The notes beneath the pieces are model-generated. The model saw only the letters and a program-made list of their open reading frames with translations. It was not told where the DNA came from and did no database searches. This document shows, one piece after another, positions 1 through 8,105 of a stretch of 64,000 nucleotides of DNA. The stretch lies in NCBI GenBank assembly GCA_963760935.1, contig CAVXFB010000008.1:930001-994000 (forward strand), read 5' to 3'. How positions within the stretch are numbered: the first letter of the stretch is position 1; every line of letters starts with the position of its first letter. Position numbers and translations under genes: made by a program. The DNA is from CAVXFB01 sp963760935. GTDB lineage: Bacteria; Planctomycetota; Planctomycetia; Pirellulales; Thermoguttaceae.

Positions 1-2
1 GG

Positions 3-434
3 CGGTACGATAATCTGGCGGAATTGTTTACCAGCCAAGAACTGCCCGGCATCGGTGCGTCGCTGGGCCTCGACCGACTGTTGGCCGCCATGGAAGAGTT
101 GAACATGATCGAGAAAGTGTCAACGCCGGCGCCGGTCTTCATCCCCTACTTCGACAAGGACCGCCTCGGCGATTATCTCCGCCTAGCGGCGGCATTGCGT
201 GCGGCGGGCATCGGCGTGGAACTGTTCCCCGATCCGAAGAAGCTGGGCCAGCAACTGAAATACGCCGACCGCCGCGGTTTCCGCGTGGCCCTGATCGCCG
301 GCGGCAATGAGTTCCAGTCGGGCGTCTGCCAAGTAAAAGACTTGCAAACCGGCACGAAGCACGACGTGCCGCTAGAGGCCAGTGCTGCAAGTCTTGTCGC
401 CGCGGTGAAGGAAATACTGGGACCAAGCGGGTAG
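3..434 (+). CDS. hisS: Histidyl-tRNA synthetase, C-terminal part (5' end outside window)
   Basis: Class II aminoacyl-tRNA synthetase that charges tRNA-His in the cytoplasm. The reading frame is open from the first bases of the window (RYDNLAE, part of the GGRYDNL motif), so the true start lies upstream. Visible are the motif-3 region with GIGASLGLDRLLAAM and the anticodon-binding domain with its alternating strands and helices (PVFIPYFDKDRL, GIGVELFPDPKKLGQQLKYAD, VALIAGGNEF). The C-terminus ends as expected for the family. Its neighbour is a HYExAFE-type gene on the same strand, 16 bases downstream, which I recall as a usual planctomycete arrangement. Identity is near certain. Confidence 0.95.
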   Translation, partial: RYDNLAELFTSQELPGIGASLGLDRLLAAMEELNMIEKVSTPAPVFIPYFDKDRLGDYLRLAAALRAAGIGVELFPDPKKLGQQLKYADRRGFRVALIAGGNEFQSGVCQVKDLQTGTKHDVPLEASAASLVAAVKEILGPSG

Positions 435-450
435 CAACTTTACTTCGCCC

Positions 451-765
451 ATGGCCAATCGCGACAACCATTACGAGGCGGCATTTGAAGAGTTTCTTCG
501 CAGTCGCGGCGTGCCGTATGTGGCCGTAGATGAGGCCAAGCGGAGTCTGTTGAGCGACGGCGGGTCGATCAAGAGCCTCGATTTCATCGTCTCGGGCGGC
601 GTCGATCTGTCTGAATGCCAAGCGGCAGGCAAAGATATCTGCACGAACCATTCCGCTCGGTCCGTGACTTGGCTGGTCGACGTCAAAGGCCGTCGTTTTC
701 CCTCGGGCGACGTGCAGAAGCAATATTGGAAGAACTGCTTCGATTACATATCTTATGCTAGTTAA
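451..765 (+). pseudogene. HYExAFE-family protein, 3'-truncated
   Basis: The N-terminus carries the family signature HYEAAFEEFL, followed by the conserved SLDFIVSG and WLVDVKGRRFPSG segments. The family is a conserved planctomycete protein of unknown function, which I remember as roughly twice this length (104 aa here). After QKQYWKN the sequence loses resemblance to the family and stops within 10 codons (CFDYISYAS). None of the three frames downstream resumes the protein, so this is a real break and not a one-base shift. The break coincides with the start of the accessory island, so an insertion or deletion probably removed the 3' half. The missing half was not seen elsewhere in the window. 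Confidence 0.75.
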
Positions 766-1468
766 GCGTTGCAAAGTACTGTATTGCAAATATTTACGGC
801 GTTATTCATCTGATACCTTTTTGTTGCTTTCTGCATTCTGATACCTTTTTATCGACTTCCGAGCCCACGACCGGCTTACATCTGCAACTCAACTCCTTGC
901 AAACGGGAATTTTGCAATGAGTTGAACGATCCGCAGAAAGGGTGTCGGAGGCGAGAAGACGTATCGGTAAGAAAACCCGTGACTCAAGACGGGCCACGAA
1001 GGTTCAGTTCGCCGAGCCCGAGGAGCGGGATCGCCACATATTGACCACGAACCGAGGTCGTTTCCTTCTGCCGCCCTGCCTGCGGACAGCAACGCGCGTC
1101 CACAATGACCTTCGCCGAAGAGACGGGTAAGAAACTTGAAAGTAGACCTTTCGGGTGGCAAGGCTGGCAGCCCCACCGCTCATGAGAGTGGTAAGACGCC
1201 GACGTCGCTCGCAGTCGCCAAATCGTTTTACGGTTGCATCGACGATCCCCATGTCGTCGGCACACGAGGATGTAGTCCGGGGGCAGTTGAAGACCTGACC
1301 TGGCAAGAAAAGTGACCGCCATTGCGCCAGAGCGGTCCAAACAAATTCCCGATGTTGTCGTCTCGTCGGTTATGGCTTGGCATATTTGTCCGCCGCAGGC
1401 GACACCTTGAGTCGAGCCATCTACGCCCTCTTGCTCCCCATCCTCACTCCGTGATACATTTGCCAAGC
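766..1468. other. Intergenic, island border with decayed leader copy
   Basis: About 700 bases with no convincing gene. Positions 809-822 and 837-850 are a 14-base direct repeat (TCTGATACCTTTTT). A hairpin lies at 890-924. From there to about 1060 the sequence resembles 5005-5180, the leader and first codons of the ParB-methyltransferase gene, but frames are lost between the copies. An open frame to 1316 ends in RGCSPGAVEDLTWQEK, which I do not recognise. This looks like debris of an earlier copy of the methyltransferase cluster. Confidence 0.45.
890..924. promoter_or_regulatory. Leader hairpin, copy 1
   Basis: Left arm CAACTCCTTGCAAA pairs with the right arm TTTTGCAATGAGTTG, with a single mismatch and a loop of about six bases. 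A near-identical hairpin lies at 5005-5039, just before the ParB-methyltransferase gene. Function unknown; could be an attenuator, an operator or the end of a small mobile element. Confidence 0.5.
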
Positions 1469-2464
1469 ATGGAGTGCCTGGAAACCTGCCCCGTCACGGA
1501 CAGGGCACAGCAAGATGCCGTCATCGATGCCGCCATCAAGGCGGCGTACCTCGATCCACGAGCGCCGACATCGCTTCGGGCGATCGCCGACATGCTGCCG
1601 GGCTGGATCAAGGCGGATCACAAGAGGGTCGGACGGCGGTTGGAGAAGCTGTCGGCAACTGGGGCACTGCCCCAGTTGGAAAAAACCGTTGGCAAGGATG
1701 GCAGGCGACGACGGTTCTTGCGGATGCACGCCATCGCTGTGCCTGATGACTTCACGCCGCAGGTCAAGCTGATTACAGGCGATGCCTTCACGGAACTCCA
1801 GCGGCTTCCTTCAAACTCGGTGGATTGCTGCGTCACGTCGCCACCATACTACTTGCAAGGCGACTATAACGACGACCGCCAGATTGGGCAGGAGAAAACA
1901 CCGGACGAGTACGTCGATCAGATAGTCCGGGTTCTTGCCGAAGCCCGGCGTCTGCTGAAGCGCCACGGGACGGTTTGGCTGAATATCGGCGATACGCAAC
2001 GTGACGGTGAGTCACTCCTGATCCCGCATCGGCTGGCGATTGCGCTTCAGAAGGCTGGTTGGTTGATGCGATCGGAAATCGTCGTCGAGAGGGTCAATCC
2101 TGTTCCACATTGCCACACGTTGTTTCGCCGCAATCACGAGGTTCTGCTGCTGCTGGCACAATCTCGTGCCCACTACTTCTCGGCGAATGAGCGCAGCACC
2201 GTCTGGCATATCTCCCACGCGTTGCGCAACGTCGGTGGTCACCCCTGCCCGATGCCGTTGTCGGTGGCAAAGGAATGCATCGTGGCGGGATCGCCCCCCG
2301 GCGGCACTGTCCTAGACCCGTTCCTCGGCAGCGGCACGACGGCCATCGCTGCTATCGAGGCGCACCGTCATGCCATCGGCATAGAGCTGTCGGATTACTA
2401 TGCCGCCTTCGCCCGGAAGCAGCTGCGCCAAAGCTGCTTAGTCGGATCGTTCTGCCAGGTGTAA
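1469..2464 (+). CDS. DNA methyltransferase 1 (SPPY type, probably m4C) with N-terminal helical domain
   Basis: 331 aa. A helical, probably DNA-binding N-terminal domain (about residues 1-90) precedes a beta-group type II methyltransferase domain (N6/N4 family, Pfam PF01555). The catalytic motif comes first (TSPPYY, SPPY at 124-127) and the SAM-binding FLGSGTT comes near the end (285-291), followed by the AIGIELSDYYAAFARKQL helix. SPPY is the form usual in N4-cytosine enzymes; that is inference. No restriction endonuclease is adjacent, so it is probably an orphan. An ATG at 1469 is preferred because the upstream open part (from 1322) is low-complexity basic sequence. It leads a same-strand cluster of four methyltransferases and one ATPase. 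Confidence 0.85.
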   Translation: MECLETCPVTDRAQQDAVIDAAIKAAYLDPRAPTSLRAIADMLPGWIKADHKRVGRRLEKLSATGALPQLEKTVGKDGRRRRFLRMHAIAVPDDFTPQVKLITGDAFTELQRLPSNSVDCCVTSPPYYLQGDYNDDRQIGQEKTPDEYVDQIVRVLAEARRLLKRHGTVWLNIGDTQRDGESLLIPHRLAIALQKAGWLMRSEIVVERVNPVPHCHTLFRRNHEVLLLLAQSRAHYFSANERSTVWHISHALRNVGGHPCPMPLSVAKECIVAGSPPGGTVLDPFLGSGTTAIAAIEAHRHAIGIELSDYYAAFARKQLRQSCLVGSFCQV

Positions 2465-2586
2465 CGGCGTTCTTCGTTTTCCCGCCGATCCGCTCGTCTT
2501 CTGCCTGCCATCTTGCCGCCTCCCTGCTGTCATATCCGCTGGGGATGGTCTCGCCCAAACTGCCAGGCCGCCCCAAGCATCTTCGC

Positions 2587-2597
2587 CGACTGATGTT
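2587..2597 (+). promoter_or_regulatory. CGACTGATGTY motif, copy in ATPase leader A
   Basis: Reads CGACTGATGTT. It is preceded by AAGCATCTTCGC, a string also found before the copy at 32621 (AAGCATCTTCGCCGAGG). That shared flank, 30 kb away, links the two regions. Confidence 0.55.
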
Positions 2598-2606
2598 CTT
2601 TGAAGT

Positions 2607-3917
2607 ATGGCAACGAAGAAACCAATCCAACGAACGAAAGGCGGTGACGCGATGAAAAAAGCGACTCAACATGCAAGCAAGAGCGAAAGCACGTCCACCA
2701 AGTGTGGTGGCTCTGGAGCGAGGTCTGGCTCTCTCCACCTCGCCGATCCGGTCACCTTGCCGTGCGGTCCCGCCGCCATTCGCAGCACGGCTGCCATTAA
2801 AGGTTTTGCCCAAACTGCCAAAGCCCCCAAACAGATTCGACTGATGACTAGAGGGTGCGAGAGATCGGCAAACCCTATGAAACAAACGAAGGAGCCTGAT
2901 GCGATGAGAAAAGCGTCTCAACAAGCAAGCAAGAGCGAAGGCGCGTCCATGAAGATCGACGGTTTGTGCCGTCTGTCCGAAATCCCGGAAGAATCAACGG
3001 AATGGCTTTGGCCGGGACGCATCCCGTTCGGTGAGATCACCATCATAGAAGGCGATCCGGGCACCAACAAATCATCCCTAACCTATGACATCGCCGCCCG
3101 CCTCACGAAAGGCGTAGACATGCCGAGCGTTCCGCCACACCGAGGACGCCCGAGCCAAGGCGGGGCGGTGTTCATGATCGGAGAAGACAGCCTTTCGAAG
3201 ACGGTCAAAGGGCGACTTCTCGCCGCCGGTGCAGACGTTTCCCAGATTGGCGTCCTAGAAGACGCAGCCATTCCCGATGATGTCGTGAAAATCGAGAAGG
3301 CGATCTACGACTGTAACGCCAAGCTCGTCGTGATTGACACCCTGAATGATTTTCTCCATTGCAATGTTTTGAGCAATCAGTCGGTACGGAACGCATTGCG
3401 CCCGCTAGCGGAACTTGCCAACAGGACGGGTGCTGCTGTAGTGATGCTGCGTCACTTTAATAAGTCCAACAACGGACGGGCGCTCTATCGAGGTGGCGGC
3501 AGTGGCGGGATCACTGCTTTGGCACGCAGTCAACTCAAGCTCTACCGGCATCCAAAAGACCCGCACATGCGTGTCTTGGTTCAAGACAAGTCAAACCTTG
3601 GTTCCGTCTCGCCGAACCTGTTGTTCGAGATCGTCTCGGTTGAGGAAGGTCACTTTCGGTTGGAGTGGCACGGTCCGTGTCAATTGACGGTAGACGACTT
3701 GGAGAGGAAGCACAGAGCTAGCCCAAAATCGGAGGCAGCAGAGCACTTCTTGCTGGAGAAGTTAGCGCATGGCCGAAAGGTGGAGGCAGCCGTGTTGATC
3801 GACCAGGCGAAGAACGCCTTCAGCAAGCGGACCTTGGATGAAGCAAAGAAAACTTTGGGGGTGAAGACCCACCGCAAGGGAAAGGGCCGCAATCACGAAG
3901 TCTATTGGTCACTATGA
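2607..3917 (+). CDS. RecA/DnaB-like AAA ATPase of a mobile element (RepA-helicase type)
   Basis: 436 aa from the first ATG. Residues 1-100 contain two imperfect copies of a start region (DAMKKATQHASKSE and DAMRKASQQASKSE), so the functional start may be 2877 or 2904. The core is a RecA-like ATPase of the AAA_25/RepA type found in plasmid and phage helicases. Walker A is GDPGTNKSS (149-157), followed by VFMIGEDS, Walker B KLVVIDTL (239-246), then a conserved RHFNKS and RGGGSGGITALARSQLKL. The C-terminus (about 370-436) is a small helical, possibly winged-helix, domain. It overlaps the next gene by four bases (ATGA), implying coupled translation with methyltransferase 2. A role in DNA unwinding or translocation is inference. 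Confidence 0.8.
   Translation: MATKKPIQRTKGGDAMKKATQHASKSESTSTKCGGSGARSGSLHLADPVTLPCGPAAIRSTAAIKGFAQTAKAPKQIRLMTRGCERSANPMKQTKEPDAMRKASQQASKSEGASMKIDGLCRLSEIPEESTEWLWPGRIPFGEITIIEGDPGTNKSSLTYDIAARLTKGVDMPSVPPHRGRPSQGGAVFMIGEDSLSKTVKGRLLAAGADVSQIGVLEDAAIPDDVVKIEKAIYDCNAKLVVIDTLNDFLHCNVLSNQSVRNALRPLAELANRTGAAVVMLRHFNKSNNGRALYRGGGSGGITALARSQLKLYRHPKDPHMRVLVQDKSNLGSVSPNLLFEIVSVEEGHFRLEWHGPCQLTVDDLERKHRASPKSEAAEHFLLEKLAHGRKVEAAVLIDQAKNAFSKRTLDEAKKTLGVKTHRKGKGRNHEVYWSL
2838..2848 (+). promoter_or_regulatory. CGACTGATG motif, copy in ATPase leader B
   Basis: Reads CGACTGATGAC, so the last bases diverge from the consensus. It is 39 bases before the ATG at 2877, within the range seen for copies in the 30-35 kb region. 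Confidence 0.4.
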
Positions 3918-4921
3918 AATCCAAACCAAATCAAAACGAAACTGCAAGAAGTTTAGCGAGTAGCCCCATGAAACGACGACAAGCACCCGATCGAAAGTCC
4001 GACCGTCGTTGTGACCCGAGGTCACGACATGGAAGAGAGCGAAGAAACGCAAATGCGGTGTTGTGCCCGAAATGTGGAAAGCAGATTTGCGAGCACATCC
4101 TGAACGACCGGCTGTTCCTTTCGCTACAGGTTGGCCGTCAAATGAGGGGCTTGGCACGTAGCCCTTCCGCCAGGAAGGAGGTGTCGCCGCCGACCGTTCC
4201 GTCACCACTTTCCCTCGCCGCCGACGATGGCTTGGACGAGGATAGCGAGCCCTTAGCGGATAAGTCAATTCCGCCGCACATCGCCAAGCACCGAGATGGC
4301 ATCCCGCCCGAGATTGTCCAAACCGTCGTGATTGGGACGAATGCTACGCTGATGCTTTCAATCGAAAAACTGTTCTTTCGTACCGGCATGAAGATCGCCG
4401 ACGTGACGTACGGCCAAGGAACCTTTTGGAAACAACTCGATATGAACAAGTGTAAGTTCTTTCCCTCAGACATCAGCGGCGAATACCGGAGCATCGCTAC
4501 GCATGACTGCCGCAAACTGCCATACACCGCCACGTCGATGGACGCAGTGACACTCGACCCCGCCTGGGAAAAACAAATTAGCGGTGCGGGCCATGAAAAA
4601 CAATACCACAACATCAGTCACGGGCTGCGTCCGCCGGAAGTTATACCCTTCTACCAAGCCAGCATGCGGGAAGCGCATCGCGTGCTCAAATGCGGTGGTC
4701 ATTTGGTAGTCAAGTGCCAGGATAAGGTGCTGAGCGACAGGCAGGTGCGCTGGACGATCCAAATCTGGCGCTATGCTGTCCATGAGCTGGGAATGGAAGA
4801 CGTGGAGCGATTTCTGCTTGTTTCCAGTCGTCCCAAGCTTAATCCAGTCCGATACACCGGCAACAAACACCACGCCGTAAAATCCGAGACCTGTCTTTGG
4901 GTCTTTCGTAAGGAAAAATGA
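3914..4921 (+). CDS. DNA methyltransferase 2 (DPAW type) with Cys-containing N-terminus
   Basis: 335 aa. The N-terminal 110 residues are basic and Pro/Ser-rich with a CPKCGKQICEH segment that could bind zinc. The methyltransferase part has a SAM-site-like ADVTYGQGTFW and the catalytic-motif-like TLDPAWEKQ, then MREAHRVLKCGGHLVVKCQDKV, a typical strand 5 and following turn. DPAW is closest to the DPPW of MT-A70-type adenine enzymes, so N6-adenine is a guess. The start overlaps the ATPase stop (ATGA) and its stop overlaps the next ATG (ATGA at 4918), so this gene is translationally coupled on both sides. Confidence 0.75.
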   Translation: MKSKPNQNETARSLASSPMKRRQAPDRKSDRRCDPRSRHGRERRNANAVLCPKCGKQICEHILNDRLFLSLQVGRQMRGLARSPSARKEVSPPTVPSPLSLAADDGLDEDSEPLADKSIPPHIAKHRDGIPPEIVQTVVIGTNATLMLSIEKLFFRTGMKIADVTYGQGTFWKQLDMNKCKFFPSDISGEYRSIATHDCRKLPYTATSMDAVTLDPAWEKQISGAGHEKQYHNISHGLRPPEVIPFYQASMREAHRVLKCGGHLVVKCQDKVLSDRQVRWTIQIWRYAVHELGMEDVERFLLVSSRPKLNPVRYTGNKHHAVKSETCLWVFRKEK

Positions 4922-5004
4922 GCCATGATGCGCCAAACCGATTACCCACGTATTTCCAGCAATCGTTCTTCCCGCACAACATCGACCCGCGATCGACTGC
5001 TGCT

Positions 5005-5039
5005 CAACTCCTTGCAGACGGAAGTTTTGCACGGAGTTG
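5005..5039. promoter_or_regulatory. Leader hairpin, copy 2
   Basis: Left arm CAACTCC-TTGCA pairs with TGCA-C-GGAGTTG. Compared with copy 1 (890-924), the base opposite the second C changes T to G, restoring the pair. It lies in the first 150 bases after the 4918 ATG, which argues that this stretch is leader and that translation of the next gene may begin at 5065. Confidence 0.5.
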
Positions 5040-5064
5040 GGCGCACTGTAGGAGAGTACTACCG

Positions 5065-6420
5065 ATGACACGACGTACCGACACAAAAGCGACCTGCCTC
5101 CCACAAAGGGCACGTGGCTTCAGCTCGCCGAGGCTTGAAAAGGCAGACCGCCGTTTGGCCACAAAGGATCGGCGATCGTCGACCAACCTGTGGAAGCAAG
5201 GTCGGCTTTTTCCAGACCTACATCCTGCCGATTATGAGGCTCTCAAGGAATCGATTCGTGTCCACGGTGTGCGGGTTCCCGCCGTAGTAGACCAGCAGGG
5301 AAAAATTATTGACGGCTGGCATCGAAAACAAGCCTGCGATGAACTGAAGCTCTACTGCCCTCGGGAAGTGCGACAGTTCAACTCGAATGTCGAGCGAATG
5401 CAAGCCGCCATCAGCCTCAACGTTAACCGTCGACACATTAGCGGACGCCAGCGGCGTGAATTGGTTGCCAAATACCTTCGTCTAGACCCGCGCGTCAACG
5501 ACAACCAACTCGGTGAAATTGTCGGCGTCTCGAAGAATACCGTCGCCTCGGTCCGTGCGGAGTTGGAGGCAACTTGTCAAATTGACAAGTTGCCGACTCG
5601 TCGAGGGCGTGACGGCAAAGAGCGGCCTGCGAAATATCGAATCATCGTCAACACGTCAAAGGAAGAGAAAAAGGCGTTGGCTGCGCTGAAGGACTTGCCA
5701 TGGGTGAGTGCCAACAAGATCGTCGACGTGACGACTGCTGGTCGCTGTGCCCGCCGCCATGCGACGCAACAAGTCATCGCCTCGCAGGCGGCAGCTTTGC
5801 TTCCGAATGATGCCATTCGACTCTATCATTGTCGCTTCCAGGATTTTGAAAAGTCGGCTGGCATTGTGGCTGGCTCCGCGAAGATGGTCTGCACGGACAT
5901 CCCCTATGGCAAGGACTTCTTGCCCGAAATCGCTGAGCTTGCTGCATTTGCCGAGCGTGTTCTCGTACCCGGCGGGTTGTTCGTCACATACTCGGGACAA
6001 TACTATCTGCCACAGGTCTTGGAGACGCTATCAAAACGTCTCACTTACCGGTGGACGATGGCGTCCGTCTGGAATGGCGACGCTGCGCCAATCCACCCCC
6101 TCGACATACTCTCCAAATGGAAGCCGATTCTCATCTTCTCCAAAGGCGATTGGGAGAAGCGAGGGCAATGGAATGATCTGTTGCAGTGCGACTCAAAAGA
6201 GAAGGAATGGCACGCTTGGCAACAGCCGCTGGGAGACGTCGAGTTCCTTGTCCGGTATTTCAGTCAGCCCGGCGATTTGGTCGTCGATCCGTGCGGCGGG
6301 GGATTCACCACCGCTGTAGCCTGCAACAACCTTGGAAGGCGGTTCGTGGGCTGCGACTGCGACGCCACGTGTGTCCAAAATGGTATTAACCGATTGAGTC
6401 TTAACAAAGAGGTCAAGTAA
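5065..6420 (+). CDS. ParB-like domain fused to DNA methyltransferase 3 (DIPY type)
   Basis: 451 aa from ATG 5065, which has GGAGAG eight bases upstream. An in-frame ATG at 4918 overlaps the previous stop (ATGA) and would add 49 residues. Order of domains: basic tail; ParB/Srx-like domain (RLFPDLHPADYEALKESIRVHG, then GKIIDGWHRKQAC and the ISLNVNRRHIS block); an HTH (DNQLGEIVGVSKNTVASVRAEL); then a methyltransferase domain with TDIPYG as the catalytic motif and VDPCGGGFTT as the SAM loop near the C-terminus. ParB-methyltransferase fusions are known in phages and integrative elements and are usually orphan adenine enzymes. The next gene starts in its stop codon (TAATG at 6418). Confidence 0.85.
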   Translation: MTRRTDTKATCLPQRARGFSSPRLEKADRRLATKDRRSSTNLWKQGRLFPDLHPADYEALKESIRVHGVRVPAVVDQQGKIIDGWHRKQACDELKLYCPREVRQFNSNVERMQAAISLNVNRRHISGRQRRELVAKYLRLDPRVNDNQLGEIVGVSKNTVASVRAELEATCQIDKLPTRRGRDGKERPAKYRIIVNTSKEEKKALAALKDLPWVSANKIVDVTTAGRCARRHATQQVIASQAAALLPNDAIRLYHCRFQDFEKSAGIVAGSAKMVCTDIPYGKDFLPEIAELAAFAERVLVPGGLFVTYSGQYYLPQVLETLSKRLTYRWTMASVWNGDAAPIHPLDILSKWKPILIFSKGDWEKRGQWNDLLQCDSKEKEWHAWQQPLGDVEFLVRYFSQPGDLVVDPCGGGFTTAVACNNLGRRFVGCDCDATCVQNGINRLSLNKEVK

Positions 6421-7460
6421 TGAAACACGACGAAGTCGCAATGCGAAACAAGAACGCCAAGTCAGACCTGACGAAGCGAGGGCGATTGGTCGCCTCCTCC
6501 GCTAAGACGAACCCGAATCGTTCGCCAGTCGAACGTTTACCGGGAAATAATCCCGAGGGGCTACGGACTAGCGTCAAGAGAAAGCCGACGACTGCCCCGG
6601 TCAAGCAAGCGGCTAATCGAAAGTCGCCTTCCATCCGTCCGAACATCGGACGGATGGAAGGCTCCAATCTCGACCACCTAATCGACAAAGCCAAGAGCCA
6701 AGTTGCCGACATCGCACGCAAGGAACGTTACGCAACCGCCGCGCACTGGGATATTGGCGAAACGCTTGATCGAATACGCAGCCTATGCACGAAGAAAGGC
6801 GATTGGGAGCGGGCACTGCACACGATCGGTCTGCCAAGACAACGGGCTTGGGAGTACCGTCAATACCCCAAGATATTTGCGAGCAGGAACGACGCTGCCT
6901 CATGCCCGGTACTGGAAGCCAATCGTCGCATCCAGGAGATGTCAAGCGGAAAGAACTACAAGAGACCATACGACCACGCTGCAAAATCTGATGAGTATTA
7001 CACGCCGCCCTACGCCTTGACGATCCTGTTGCCATACCTTCCCCAAGACAAGATTATTTGGGAAGCCGCTTGGGGCACCGGCGAACTGGCCGGGCATCTA
7101 ACCACGGCAGGTTATCAGGTCGTCGGCGATCCAAAGATGAACTGCTTGACACAGGAGCCGAGCGCATGGGATGTCCTCCTAACCAATCCGCCGTACGGAC
7201 CGAAGGATCCATTCTTGCGGCGAACGTATGATCTCAACAAGCCATTTGCATTGCTCCTCCCCTTGGATGCTCTGGGTGGCAAGGAGCGGGTAACTCTCTA
7301 CCGCAAGCACGGCATCCAGCTGCTCATACCCGACAAAAGAATCAACTTTCACAATAATCGCATTTCAGCCAACCGGTCGTCATCGACGTTTCCCACAGCC
7401 TGGTATTGCTGGAAATTGAACTTGCCCAAGGACCTGAACTTCGTGGAGGCAAGTTGGTGA
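6420..7460 (+). CDS. DNA methyltransferase 4 (NPPY type) with DUF3102-like N-terminus
   Basis: 346 aa. The first 80 residues are basic and low in structure, as in the two upstream genes. Residues about 90-165 (HWDIGETLDRIRSLCTKKGDWERALHTIGLPRQRAWEYRQY) resemble the DUF3102 helical domain common on plasmids. The methyltransferase core has YYTPPYAL, WEAAWGTGELAGHL (SAM site) and DVLLTNPPYGPKD (NPPY catalytic motif of N6-adenine enzymes), followed by FALLLPLDALGGKERVTLY. The ATG shares bases with the upstream TAA. It closes the methyltransferase cluster, since no same-strand gene follows closely. Confidence 0.8.
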   Translation: MKHDEVAMRNKNAKSDLTKRGRLVASSAKTNPNRSPVERLPGNNPEGLRTSVKRKPTTAPVKQAANRKSPSIRPNIGRMEGSNLDHLIDKAKSQVADIARKERYATAAHWDIGETLDRIRSLCTKKGDWERALHTIGLPRQRAWEYRQYPKIFASRNDAASCPVLEANRRIQEMSSGKNYKRPYDHAAKSDEYYTPPYALTILLPYLPQDKIIWEAAWGTGELAGHLTTAGYQVVGDPKMNCLTQEPSAWDVLLTNPPYGPKDPFLRRTYDLNKPFALLLPLDALGGKERVTLYRKHGIQLLIPDKRINFHNNRISANRSSSTFPTAWYCWKLNLPKDLNFVEASW

Positions 7461-8105
7461 TAACAACACCCAGGAAAATACGTCACCAAGTCCAACGCGG
7501 GTGCGCAGCCGTGGAGACGACGGAACTTGGCTACGGTTGGGTCGAATATAGTTGCGCCATCTTCGGATGCCACCCGAATGCGGCAAGTCGGGCCGTCCTT
7601 CTACTCGCGGTGGACGGGATCTTGCCTTCCAATCACAAGTTAATAACATCCGCCGCCGAGGACCGCGAGCGTTATTAACCACGGCGAGCCGGAAGGTGCC
7701 GCAGCCATAGGCGGACAAGCCATCGCACAAAGTGTTCGCTGCCTAAGATGCTCTTCGGCCCCGAGAAATCGAACCGAAGAGATACAAGACGACTAACACT
7801 CGGGGACTACGAACAAGTCGGCTTTCGCACAAGCCCACCGCCCGATCTGGTTGGCTGCTTGGCAATGTGGAGGCGCGATGAGGACTATCGCTCTTACGAC
7901 AACAACATCGACATTGTGTGCAGCAGATCGGGCGATGCTGGCGAAACCACATACCGGACAGTGTTGCGTGACCTAGTTCCGACGGTTCGAACTGGGCTCG
8001 GGCGTTAGCCCGTTTGGACGGGTAGGCTCCGCACGTCTCCACGAGCCAACATCGTTTCCACAGATTTCCTTGCGAGCAGGGGTACTGGGCGTGTGTATTT
8101 GACCA
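7461..8105. other. Intergenic; no convincing gene
   Basis: A 9-base perfect inverted repeat (GTTAATAAC at 7639-7647, GTTATTAAC at 7671-7679) could be an operator or weak terminator. Two short plus-strand open frames (7406-7678 and 7748-8008) show no recognisable family and no good ribosome-binding site, so I leave them out. The 8106-15898 genes converge on this stretch. Confidence 0.4.

Larger units (their letters stand above)
2553..2954. repeat. Imperfect duplication of a leader plus gene start
   Basis: Unit A (2553-2702) and unit B (2808-2954) share in the same order: GCCCAAACTGCCA; a CGACTGATG motif copy (2587 and 2838); an ACGAA-rich stretch; and the first codons GCGATGARAAAAGCG followed by CAAGCAAGAGCGAA. 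The duplication therefore includes the upstream signal and the translation start, giving the ATPase gene two possible leaders. Confidence 0.7.

Noticed and set aside
7406..8008. Two short plus-strand frames (7406-7678 and 7748-8008)
   Set aside because: No ribosome site, no family, and uneven composition; they may be gene debris but cannot be supported.
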